Origin: Desarmillaria ectypa
Taxonomy: Eukaryota > Basidiomycota > Agaricomycetes > Agaricales > Physalacriaceae
DNA: 64,000 nt
Assembly: GCA_030407005.1 (NCBI GenBank)
Contig: JAUDYN010000002.1
Span: 3,224,001 to 3,288,000, forward strand
Direction: 5' to 3'
The position numbers and the translations under genes were made by a program. The notes under the pieces are model-generated. The model did not search any database and was not told the DNA's origin. It saw only the letters and a program-made list of their open reading frames with translations. Numbering within the stretch: position 1 is the stretch's first letter; the number at the start of each line of letters is the position of its first letter. Below are positions 10,670 through 21,125 of this stretch, one piece after another.

Positions 10670-13017
10670 ATGCTACTAGAGAAAGATAAGAACACAGAGA
10701 CACTTTCCCTTTCGACAGTGAACGATGACGAGAGGCTTCTTGCTCGTCTTGGATATAAACAAGGTAGACCAATCTCGCTACGTGTTGACCCTGGCTTATG
10801 CCCTTCTCTAATCAGAGCTCAAGAGACACTTCAAACCGCTAGAGATTTTCGGATTTGCTTTCAGTCTTATTGGGATCGTACCTACCTTCGCGTCAGTGAG
10901 TTTTATCCAGGGATATCAGATGGTGTTCTGATTCACTGTATACAGAGCCGTGCTGATCTATTCCATCCCCAACGGAGGCGCTTTTGCCATGGTTTGGGGT
11001 GTAAGTCACCCTTATTTACACACAGTGATTAGAATAACGCTTCGCTTACAGTGGACTGTCTGTTCGATATTCATTGCCGCAATTGCCCTCGCCATGGCAG
11101 ACCTAGCGTCTGCCGCGCCAACGTCCGGTGGACTTTATTACTGGACATTCATGTTCTCGTCAGAGAAATGGCGCGGCTTCTTGTGTTGGATTGTAGGATG
11201 TATGTCCTCAATCTTGTGTTTGGCGGTCTTCGTTAACTCGAGATAGATTCCAATACTATCAGTACCGTGGCTGGCAATGCGAGTGTCAGCTGGGGATGTG
11301 CCGTACAAATTATGGCAGCAGTCAGTATTGGGTCCGATCTCACTTTTCAGGCGACACTGCCTCAAACATTGTGAGTTATTACCCGGCCACCATCTGACTG
11401 ACCTGACGAATCTATACAGCGGTTTATATTGCGCTCTTATCCTTTGTCTTTGTCTGATATGCAGCTTCAACTCGAATATTATGGCTAGATTGCAAAATTT
11501 CTTGATAATAATCAATGTTCTGTCAGTCTCTTTCCATCTTTCTATTCGTCTACTGAAAGTTCCTTATATTACAGCTTGTTCTGTGTCATTATCATAGGCC
11601 TTCCAGCAGCGACTCCCAAGGAATTCAGAAACGACGCAAAATTTGCCTTCGAGGACTTTACCAACGGTCGGTTTTCATGCAGGAAATCCTCATTGGCTCA
11701 TGGTGTTAACTAGTATCCGGATGGCCCAACGGATTCGCATTCATCCTTAGCTTTATAACCCCCTTATGGGGTGTTGGTGGGTCCTGTTTCTTGTGTAGAT
11801 GCCTTCTTGGCTGATATACTATAGGATGCTATGATGCCCCTGTCCATATGAGCGAGGAAGTCACTAATGCCAGCATAGCTGTTCCAATGGCTATTATTTT
11901 ATCCATCTTCTCTGTTACCATCCTCGGTTGGGGTGAGTTTTCCAGCTACTATATTACCAGCGTGCCCTGGCAGCTGACAAGCCTTTGTTACGAAGCCATG
12001 AACATCTCGCTGGTCTTCTGTATGGGTCGAAATTACCAAAGTATCATTGATAGTCCTATCGGACAGCCTATGGCCACAGTGGGTGTTCAGCGCGTCCTAT
12101 ACAAGACGGCTTGTTAACCGGTGATTAGATATTGTTCAATTCCTTCGGAAAGACCGGCACTCTCGTCGTGTGGTCATTCACCATCTTAGCACAGTAAACA
12201 TCTCAACTCCATGTGTTATCCTCTTATCTGATGCCGACCGCCAGATTCGCCATTGGTGTAAATCAAGTATGTGTACGCAGTATGCTCGCACTAGGTACAC
12301 ATGCTGACTCGGACATAGATGATGATGTGCTCGAGGCAGGTAGTAAAGCTTTCGCCTTCAGTCACGCTCGTTCGCACTCACTGTTAATATCAAGATCTTT
12401 GCCTTCTCTCGAGACGGCGGTCTCCCTCTATCCCGATGGGTATACTACGTCGATTCTCAAACTCGAGTCCCAACCCATGCCATCTGGTTTGGAACATGTT
12501 GGTCCCTCCTTCTCGGATTTCTTGCATTCGCTGGCAATAATGCCATTGGGGCGGTCTTCTCACTTGCAGTGACTGCGCAATACGTGTCATTGTGCATCCC
12601 AATGTCAGCGAGGTTTCTTGGAGGCAAGGCAATCAATCCAGGCCCTTTTCGGCTAGGTCCTTTGGTTGGTCATTTTAAACTCACTTGTTAAAGGTGATTA
12701 ATGGAACTTCAGAGTCTCCCGATTACTGCGATTGCCGTCATCTGGATGACTTTCATGACTATTGTGTTTATGTTTCCTCTTACTCCCTCTCCCGGGATAG
12801 GTAACATGAACTACACAGTCGTCGTACAAGGCCAGCTACTCCTAATAAACTTCCTATTCAGTGCGTTAAGACAGACCTTGCAGGTGGTGTTCTGATACTT
12901 GCCACCGTATATTTTTACTTTCCGAGATATGGTGGGATCAATTGGTTCACAGGACCGATATCAACGGTCGAGACACCTGTGGTACAGGTCAGGAATCATG
13001 TAGTGGAAAAAGAGTAA
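10670..13017 (+). CDS. APC-family amino acid/choline-type permease, copy 2
   Basis: This is a plasma-membrane transporter of the amino acid-polyamine-choline superfamily (fungal GABA/choline permease-like). The protein starts MLLEKDKNTETLSLSTVNDD and continues after introns with ELKRHFKPLEIFGFAFSLIG, VLIYSIPNGGAFAMVWGWTV, MADLASAAPTSGGLYYWTF, SSEKWRGFLCWIVGC and SVSWGCAVQIMAAVSIGSDL. Further blocks are VIIIGLPAATPKEFRNDAKF, GWPNGFAFILSFITPLWGVG, HMSEEVTNASIAVPMAIIL, NISLVFCMGRNYQSIIDSPI and CSRQIFAFSRDGGLPLSRWV. It ends GGINWFTGPISTVETPVVQV plus a charged tail. About twelve membrane helices are expected. All joins stay in frame. The last intron begins AAG|GCCAGC, a GC-AG intron where copy 1 has GT. 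Its promoter lacks the TATA box seen in copy 1. The substrate is not predictable from the sequence. Confidence 0.85.
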
Positions 13018-14089
13018 GATGCCAGTGGATGCGCTCTGGACTGCGTAGACCAATTGCTAATAACTAAAACATAAATGCAGAGATTGATTCAGAAACTCAA
13101 ACATGTCCTAGCTAGTGTACACCCATGATTATTACCCCCTGAGCTTTGTCGTTTTACGGATAAACAACTTGGCAATACATCCAAACCAAAAGCTGAGCAC
13201 TTATTCGTATTCTCCCTCGATTTTTTTTAGCTGAGTAGTTGAAGAAGATGGCAGAAAGACCAGAGAAGATAAGGCGCATAGCATAAACATTGTCGGTATG
13301 AAGGAAGGTAAACGATATTTCGAAAATGTGTGAGGTACCGGAGGAGCTGTCGTTCTCCGGCCTACGCATTCCTTTATGTCCTAAGGCAGTCTGGACAAAG
13401 TGAGTCCATGCACCGGCATTTATAGGGACCGTAGGCTCGGCGGGATGCAATGACTTCTGAAGCGGCAAAAGAATTTCTATCGAGGGTTTCTCCGTCCTTT
13501 CCAAATTCGCCAAGTCTGTGGGTCTTAAAAAATCTTACGACATTATTCGGGCAAGGATCCGCATTTTTCCTGCTTCTAATGGAGTGCGGGATCTATAGCA
13601 GCTGGCGAGATAAAGGCTAGCGCAGTTGGGAGATATAACAGCAAGCCGGCGTAAATGATGCCTGTGCTCGAAGTTCCTATGAGAGAATTGATCTCACAGT
13701 ATATGTTTTGATGCTTAAAACCAGCGTAAATTTATAACTGTAGCCTCATTTGTTGCTGCTGTCGAAGAGACGCATGAGACGTTACAGTATACGGAAGGCA
13801 TGGTAGCTCAGAGCCGCCGAAGTCCATCTTTCACTTGGCAAAGAGCCCGATTTTAGCAAGCCGGTAGGACGCACTATTGAGGATGTATTACTCTACCGGG
13901 GCCGCTAGCAAAATCCGACGTATACCTTCCTTCTGCTGCTATTTCGACCAAGAAGAAAGTCTTGAGAAAGTCGGGTGTTAGGTGGCGGTGCTGCATAAGC
14001 GGCATTGACTTCGGCATGAACGGAACTAATCTGATTGAAGGCCAAAGTTAATCTAATCAATCTTATTTTTTTTCTTTCCAGCACATACC
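13018..14089 (+). other. Intergenic region, permease to pICln
   Basis: No gene was recognised. A repeat of the block at 9675-9703 lies at about 13327. A minus-strand open frame at 13154-13513 has no family features. A pyrimidine-rich TTTTTTTTCTTTCCAG just upstream of the pICln ATG may be the end of a 5'UTR intron. Confidence 0.45.
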
Positions 14090-14890
14090 ATGGCCGTTCA
14101 TCTGACTTCCACCCTTCCAAGCTTCTCTACACCGAAAGAGCACACAAATATCGTCTCATCCACTCCCCAGAGCTTCTCCGAAATCCCCCCTGTGCTCCGA
14201 CACCAGCAGAAAGAGGTGCAAGTCCGGTTTGAGGCCCCTTTGGAGGGCAAAGCAGAATGGCGGCATGGCACACTTTACGTGATAGATTCCGTCTTGGCAT
14301 TTGTCGAGGATGGTGAAAATGCTCAGGGCTGGCAGATTGAGTACCCTGCTATCACCCTCCATGCGATATCAAGAGCAGAGGGCGGGATTTATTGCCAGCT
14401 TAACGATAAATTTGGTCTTGTCGGTGCGGAGGAGGAAGAAGAGGATGGGAAAGACGCGATGAGAGAGCTCACAATTGTTCCAAAGGATAGCGGGTCGCGT
14501 ATGTCCACTTGTCATGCTTACCGAATGCTATCTTAATCCTCTTAGTGGATGCGATTTTCGAAGCACTATCCCTCTGCGTCTCGCTACATCCCGATGAGCC
14601 ATTACCGTCGGACGATGAAGACGACGAGGCTTTCGTCGATGCTGATGAACTCGAAGCCTTTGATGGAACGGAGGAGCAGGAGTTCAGCGAAGTCGGGCGG
14701 GTGAGGAGTGATTTTATTAATGATTCTCGCTATCAGCCATATTGATCCATTTTCACATCATTTTTCCTCCTTTTGACTTTGAGTGCAGGCGGCCCTCGAG
14801 CACTTGGAGTCGATTATCGACCGCGGCGACGAACGGACAAAGGCTGTGGCGGAATCAGGTGCCGAGCGAAGGGATACCAAGACTTTGTAA
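14090..14890 (+). CDS. pICln-like methylosome subunit (Voldacs/LOT5-type PH fold)
   Basis: Family members (pICln/CLNS1A, yeast LOT5 relatives) deliver Sm proteins to the PRMT5 methylosome during snRNP assembly. Exon 1 begins MAVHLTSTLPSFSTPKEHTN. It carries the characteristic PH-fold strands GTLYVIDSVLAFVEDG, GWQIEYPAITLHAISR and GGIYCQLNDKFG, then an acidic loop (EEEEED) and RELTIVPKD. Exon 2 gives LDAIFEALSLCVSLHPD, followed by a very acidic stretch (SDDEDDEAFVDADELEAF). The last exon reads AALEHLESIIDRGDERTKAV and stops after DTKTL. The length (about 220 residues) and the acidic C-terminal half fit the family. Two introns of about 50-80 bases join in frame. A role in volume or chloride regulation, historically claimed for animal pICln, is less likely in a fungus. 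Confidence 0.8.
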
Positions 14891-15169
14891 CTTCAAAAGC
14901 TTTATTACCGTTTTATATCACAAAGTTTGAAATTTATGAACAAGAACTGCATGATATTGCAACCTGAGGAAAGAAATTCTGATTAAAATTTATTTTTTGG
15001 ACGCGCTGCGTCACGCCATCATATGATGATGTCACGGTCAAGAGATAGTAACGTGCATGACATCAGAAGAAGGGAGCATAGCGTGCTTCATGGTAGGCAA
15101 GACATGTTAGTAAATATATATGGTTCTTGTGGCTGAAGAATGATATCGCGAATCAATGGCTTACCGTGG

Positions 15170-15555
15170 CTAGGTGAAGGAGGCTGGAGGGACATGTCCT
15201 CCAAGGAATCGGCCGCCGTGTCTGGGAGGCGAATGAATGCCTTGGGAGGAGGAGTGTGTCGTATTCGTTTTGGACATAGAAAGGGACCATTGATGCGCCG
15301 ATGTCGCGCCAGTGGGTGAAAAAAAAATTTCCAGGGAGAAATGCGCCACTGAAAAGAGGTGGCGAAGGGAAGCGGCATGCCAGGCCTTGGAAACGAACGA
15401 TGAAATGTGCAGGGAGGCCACATCGTCACGAATATTTTCAATAATGTCTTCCACCAACTTGAATGGGAGGTCATCGCCATTAGCTACATGTAGGTCAGTG
15501 ATGACCCTTCCAAATATAAGGATTACATACCTTTCTGCGTCGGCGGCACACTCAT
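15170..15555 (-). CDS. Short F-box-like protein (possibly degenerate)
   Basis: The start MSVPPTQK (ATG at 15555) is joined over a short intron to ANGDDLPFKLVEDIIENIRD, then DVASLHISSFVSKAWHAASL and RHLFS. This is an F-box-like helix bundle of the basidiomycete type (LP.ELVE.II..). F-box proteins recruit substrates to SCF ubiquitin ligases. After the F-box the frame runs on without recognised repeats to a stop near 15170. A run of nine A (T on the coding strand) at about 15321-15329 makes a frameshift likely. In another frame a coherent THWRDIGASMVPFYVQNEYD-like sequence follows. The gene may therefore be damaged or mis-framed by a homopolymer. It is divergent from YPT6, with only 109 bases between the start codons. 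Confidence 0.5.
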
Positions 15556-15664
15556 CGATGGATTCTGACAGAATCGTGATGGATAAGCGGCGGCAAGGTG
15601 GCGGTCAAGAGCAGAGTTCCAATTTTAGCACAGCCACTACGGCCAGTACTGACCAGCAACCATC

Positions 15665-16551
<887 letters not shown>

Positions 16552-17222
16552 GCCATTGTCTTGTCCTTCCATATTTCACGGCCTGGAAGTTCTAGGTCAA
16601 CAGTAGGCCTAAGCTAACCAGTTTTTTTTGTATACTGAGGACCGTTCAGACATGTATAGATCTACTAATAGCAACACTATTTTCGCTTCTTCTGTCATGA
16701 ATCCGAGGAAGGCGCATTGAATTCTTCTGGAGATGTGCTCAAGCATAACAGAATGAAGGCCAAACCTCTTAATATCCGCTTGCGGCCTAGTAAGCAAGAA
16801 TGGTATCCGCCGATGGACTGAGTGTTCCTCGGAAACTCGTCCCGGCCTCACTACAACTAGATGTTCACCAATGTTCAGTCATCGGTTATCATGGTGCGAT
16901 CCCGTCGTTCGTTCATTGGGTGCCCTTATTGCGCCTAAGACCTGCTTCACGGCTACGCCGCTTTGATATCACCTCTAGAAGGTTGTCCGTATAGGTTTTC
17001 AAAACGACTTCAGGGAATTTTCAGCTGCACTGTACCACATCTTTGTTTTTTCTACTATGGGAGTCTTGACGCGCTTCTTCTCAGCCATGATGGTATACTT
17101 CTTGAATCTCGCCGCCTCTATTTGTCAAGCAGCGCCTTCCGCCAACAAAACTTACCGGATTTTGCTGACGGCTCCGACGGTGCAACGTGCCCTTCACTAC
17201 GGACAGCACACATGCTTCTTAC
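16552..17222 (+). other. Intergenic region before secreted-repeat gene A
   Basis: No gene or repeat was recognised here. Homology to copy C of the secreted-repeat family begins at about 17223 (GCTAGAATTCTACT). Confidence 0.4.
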
Positions 17223-17943
17223 TGGCTAGAATTCTACTCGAACTTCGAGACCTAATAAATCTTCGCCAAGTGAGCGATGCATCATAGCAACCTCCGCACC
17301 GAAACGTATCAGACATGCCTGCCTCATGCAATGGTCTGTTTTGCATCTCGTGGTAACTTTGCATTGTTTTATTCCACAAAATACTCCGAGTTACAAGCGT
17401 GGCCGTCGTTACCCGTCATTTTTGTAAATCAGAGCCTCTCGTCACGTGGTCGAGCTCGTACAAGATCGAATTCTCTCCGTCAAGTCGCGTCTGCTCGTCA
17501 CGTTCAGCCTGATCTTGCATGATACAGTTAGGCAAGTCGTGCGTTCCTTCAAGCGTATCTGCTGCACGCACAAATTATCTGAACCATTTCCCGACAGTTA
17601 TGAAGAGTCTCTTACGTTCGCATTTGATTAATAAAATGCAGATCTTCATGCGAACACGGTAGAGGCATTCTGGAGACTGCCGAAAACGCTACGGAGAGAA
17701 ACTTCCCGGTTGCAATTCCTTTCTCTCTGTTTTCACAAGACACTCTTCCCGGAAAATGCCTGCCTAATTTACGATCCATAGAGCCGCCGTCGCATGGAGT
17801 CTATGTTACCAGAATCTCATAGAGTGACTCAGGACGTATATAAGAGTCCCTATGTCAAAGATAGGAACAGCAACTATCCGAGTCATCGACTTCACTCCTC
17901 AGCAGCCATCACTCACTTCTCAACTGCATACTCGCTTTTCACC
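17223..17943 (+). promoter_or_regulatory. Conserved upstream region of secreted-repeat gene A
   Basis: From about 17340 this region is roughly 94-97% identical to the region upstream of gene B (61450-60805, reversed). From 17223 it is also similar to copy C (62720-63087). A TATATAAG box is at 17837-17844, 100 bases before the start codon. An E-box-like TCACGTGG is at about 17442-17449. The conservation covers both promoter and 5'UTR, so it was duplicated with the gene. Confidence 0.65.
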
Positions 17944-19113
17944 ATGTCGAAATTCGCCATCTTGTCCGCTTTGGTTGTGCTCAGCGCCCACCTCTCTGGA
18001 GGACTGGCCAGTCCTGCCATGATGAAAAGGCAAGAGCAGGGTATCCCTAGGCCTGTGGAAGCGGCCCCCACGCAAAACGTCGAAGCTCGACAGCTCGTCC
18101 CTGGAATCATTTCAGGAGTCACCTCTCTCATTGGGGGCATCCTTGCCGATGAATCCGCCTCCGCTTCCGTACCAGCTGCCACCGCCAGTGCTGTAGCTGA
18201 AGACCTCGAAGCTCGAGCCGGTGTTGCTATCTCTGTCGGTGGGGACATTGCCATCAATGGCCACTTCACTGTTGATACCGAGGCTGCGTCCAAAGTTGTT
18301 GAAGCCCAAGTCGCTGCCGTCACTTCCGTCGTACGGGGAGTCACTTCGGTTGTAGGGGGAGCTGTAGGGGGAGTCACATCCATCATTGGGGGTATTCTCG
18401 CCGACGAAACCGCGTCCGCACCAGCTGCTACGGCCAGCGCTGTGGCTGAAGATCTCGGAGCCCTCCAGGATATCGACATCCAGGATATTGTCATCTCCAT
18501 CGTTGGCCAAGTTCCCTCCATCATCGGAGGCATCCTCGCTGCTGAAACCGCCGCTCCCGTGCCATCCGTTACAGCCAGTGTTGTGGAAGATCTTGAAGCC
18601 CGAGATGGTGTTGCCATCTCCGTCGGTGGAGACGTCAACTTCGGGGGCCTCTTCACTGTTGAAACCAATGCTGCGTCCAAAGTTGTTGAAGCTCAAGAGG
18701 CCGCCATCACCTCGGTCGTAGGAGGTGTCACCTCTGTTGTTGGGGGAGCTGTAGGGGGAGTCACTTCTGTCCTTGGAGGAGTTACCTCCATTATTGGGGG
18801 CATCCTCGCTGATGAGTCCGCCTCCGCACCAGCTGCTACGGCTAGTGCTGTAGCTGAAGATCTCGAAGCCCGAGATCGGGTCGTCATCTCCGTCGGTGGA
18901 GACATCAACTTCGGGGGTCACTTCACTGAATCCAGCGCGCCGCTCGCGTCCAAAGCTATTGAAGCTCAAGTCGCTGCCGTCACTTCGGTTATAGGGGGAG
19001 TCACTTCCGTCGTAGGGGGAGTCACCTCCGTTGTTGGAGGCGTAACCACCATCATTGGCGGTGTTACCTCTGCCGTTGGCAAAGCCGCCCCCACGCCGTC
19101 AATTCAGCAGTGA
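17944..19113 (+). CDS. Secreted Gly/Val-rich modular repeat protein (copy A)
   Basis: I do not recognise this family. The 389-residue product starts MSKFAILSALVVLSAHLSGG with a clear signal peptide (cleavage expected after GGLA, about residue 22). A Lys-Arg pair at residues 28-29 is a likely Kex2 propeptide site. The mature part consists of three variable modules. Each has an ISVGGD..-F-G..FT strand (residues 96, 226, 316), a SK-(V/A)(V/I)EAQ-AA-TSV helix-like stretch, tandem VTSVVGG heptads (2-6 per module) and a Pro/Ala linker GGILADE..SAPAATASAVA ending EDLEAR. The sequence has no Cys after the signal peptide, few aromatics, and is low-complexity and hydrophobic, resembling structural or surface-active secreted proteins. 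The coding sequence is a single exon. A probable 3'UTR intron (19131-19184) follows the stop. An in-frame ATG at 17794 precedes the TATA box and is not the start. Confidence 0.78.
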   Translation: MSKFAILSALVVLSAHLSGGLASPAMMKRQEQGIPRPVEAAPTQNVEARQLVPGIISGVTSLIGGILADESASASVPAATASAVAEDLEARAGVAISVGGDIAINGHFTVDTEAASKVVEAQVAAVTSVVRGVTSVVGGAVGGVTSIIGGILADETASAPAATASAVAEDLGALQDIDIQDIVISIVGQVPSIIGGILAAETAAPVPSVTASVVEDLEARDGVAISVGGDVNFGGLFTVETNAASKVVEAQEAAITSVVGGVTSVVGGAVGGVTSVLGGVTSIIGGILADESASAPAATASAVAEDLEARDRVVISVGGDINFGGHFTESSAPLASKAIEAQVAAVTSVIGGVTSVVGGVTSVVGGVTTIIGGVTSAVGKAAPTPSIQQ

Positions 19114-19130
19114 ACATTGAGTTAAAATAC

Positions 19131-19184
19131 GAGTAAGTAGTGACTGTTTGTCTCGAATTCTTTACTGACCTATGTTTTTGTGCA
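19131..19184 (+). other. Predicted 3'UTR intron of gene A
   Basis: The stretch begins GTAAGTAGTGACTG about 15 bases after the stop and ends TTTTTGTGCAG, followed by CGAGAAC. The same arrangement (GTAAGCAGTGACTG ... TCTATGTAG, then CGAGAAC) follows the stop of gene B and occurs in copy C, so the splice signals are retained while the intron body has changed. Confidence 0.5.
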
Positions 19185-21125
19185 GCGAGAACTTCGGAAC
19201 TGTGTTACTTGGATGGGGTATGCCTGTATGCTAACAGTTCCAGCTGAATTGTTATTACTATGTTTTAGTTGCTTTCCTTGTTTCGGTGCATCCACGTACG
19301 ATCCAGTGGTTGATCCATTAATGTCAAATGTTCTCGTCGCTTGAATGAAAAACTAAGGACCACTCCTACTTACATGTCGTAGTGCGATCTCTAACAGATA
19401 GAGGGATACTGGCAGTAATAGTTGTCTGACCTGGGCTCCTCATAAACCATTAGCGATATTCCCGAATCTAACATTTCTCTGTAAAAGCCAATGTTACAGT
19501 GTCATTGTTGCGTCCAATGTTTATCACTCTAACATCAATCCATGATTACCCTGTTATGTATATAGTCCCAGATCCTGGGATTGCCGCTTCAGAGGACGGT
19601 TGCGAATGGAATAAGACACAACTCGTTTAGCCTATGTACGTCGACGTGAAGGTAAACGGTAAAGAAAGGAAAGGAAACGGTGAGTGGTGGGCCGGTTGAT
19701 TCCGACGGCTCGTACAGCCACCAGCTCCGATATATACTATGATTAATCTTGAAGAGCGGCTATCCTTAAGACCGTGATATGCACGACGAAGAAGCTTTTC
19801 AACGCATTTTACCTCCATCATCATCATATTTACATCATATGGCGAATAACTGGAGAAATACCTGCCTGGCAGTGGCAGTGAGCAGGTGCGACCGCTTTTG
19901 GTAATGCCATCAACGCAGCTTTGCCGCAAACCGTGATCATGCTTTATTTTCGTCAGGTGAGACGATTTATCTTCAAAGTCCTGTCGTATATTCTGACTCG
20001 GGAGTGACAGAGAATTTCTAATGCTGTACGAAGCGGCGAACTCTGCTAAGTCTGGGAACACCGCTACTTATAGGCTGCCGCAGCGTCGTCAAGTTGACTC
20101 ACCGAAGGTTGACTTTCCTATGTCCCCATTATAGCGCACAGTCCTATAGTGAGAAAATTCTCAAGCAGTACCACCAACAATATTATGCCTGTCAGCACAG
20201 AAAAGTACGATTTATTTACTGACTTATATCTTCACTGGCGGAGTCATGCAAATTTTACTCCCAAAGGACAAGTATATGTTGACTGGTATTGAAGTACGTG
20301 TAGATGCATTCTCTGCCAGTCACGTTTACTGAATGGCAACTGTTAGATCAACAAATGCTCTTGGGTGAGAAGACTTTCTGGACCCAGGGACGGCGGCAAG
20401 TGTCCTTCACAGTGTGTGAGAGGCCCGGCGCATCATCTCTGCGAATAGAACCGTTATCTCCATCCTTCACGAGCTGCTGGCCGCGGGGGAGGTGGGTGAT
20501 ACTCGTCCGGAGGGGCCCTCATCGGCAATCATTACACATCAGGGATCGTGATGGTCTGATTCTCCGAATTTGGCGTTGAAACCCTCTGAGTCGTTGGCTC
20601 ATCACTCGTGTTCGCATCTAGTGACCTGTCATACTCTTACATGATTGTCTCGTAGGTCATGCCGGGCATACTGAGACATACACGGTATCTAACACGTATC
20701 GACCCAGTGGCCTGGCCGTATGAGGTTTAGGGCTCTAACTATTGGCCGCCAAATCTCTCTATACACGTGCTACATGCAACTTGTTTCCGACCTTCTTGCG
20801 CGCGGACTTGGTTTCGAGTTCTCTACAGAAGGATATACATCAAGTTACCGTGTTTCTAGACTTGGCTGCATGGATCACAGACCGCCACCTTCAAGAATAC
20901 AAATACACAGCATCTGTATTCAATCAGGGCCCATTCAGGTACCTACGTTGGGTGGCAACGAGTATGCACGCGATTGATTGAGATTTCCAATACATTCATC
21001 AGATCAGCGGTCATTTAAAGAATTGCGCAACGTTCTTTGGAGTGTTTGGGCGCCCTCGAGCTCTTTGTGTGCTTTCCTCTTCTCTCTGTTTTGTTCGACC
21101 TCTCGACATCTGCCCCTGCGGCAGC
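19185..21125 (+). other. Long intergenic region
   Basis: The first about 250 bases resemble, at lower identity, the 3' flank of genes B and C (for example CCTTGTTTCGGTGCAT against CCTTGTTTCGGTACAT). The rest shows no recognised gene. A minus-strand open frame at 19627-20061 has no family features and is not called. Confidence 0.45.

Noticed and set aside
13154..13513. 119-codon minus-strand open frame downstream of permease copy 2
   Set aside because: No family resemblance; part of its sequence is a repeat shared with 9675-9703 in a non-coding context.
17446..17631. Open frame conserved upstream of genes A, B and C (61 codons)
   Set aside because: It begins with GTG, and the roughly 12 differences between A and B mostly change amino acids instead of falling at third positions. 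It is conserved promoter sequence, not a gene.
17913..18969. Long minus-strand open frames opposite gene A (255 and 285 codons)
   Set aside because: They are shadows of the repetitive coding strand; the plus strand has a signal peptide, a TATA box and 3' signals.
17944..19113. Gene A as a classical Kex2-processed cyclic-peptide (RiPP) precursor
   Set aside because: Only one dibasic site exists; repeats are separated by single-Arg EAR, are 90-130 residues long, and no tailoring-enzyme gene lies next to either copy.
19627..20061. 144-codon minus-strand open frame
   Set aside because: Composition is not coding-like, no motif, no splice context, no paralogue in the window.
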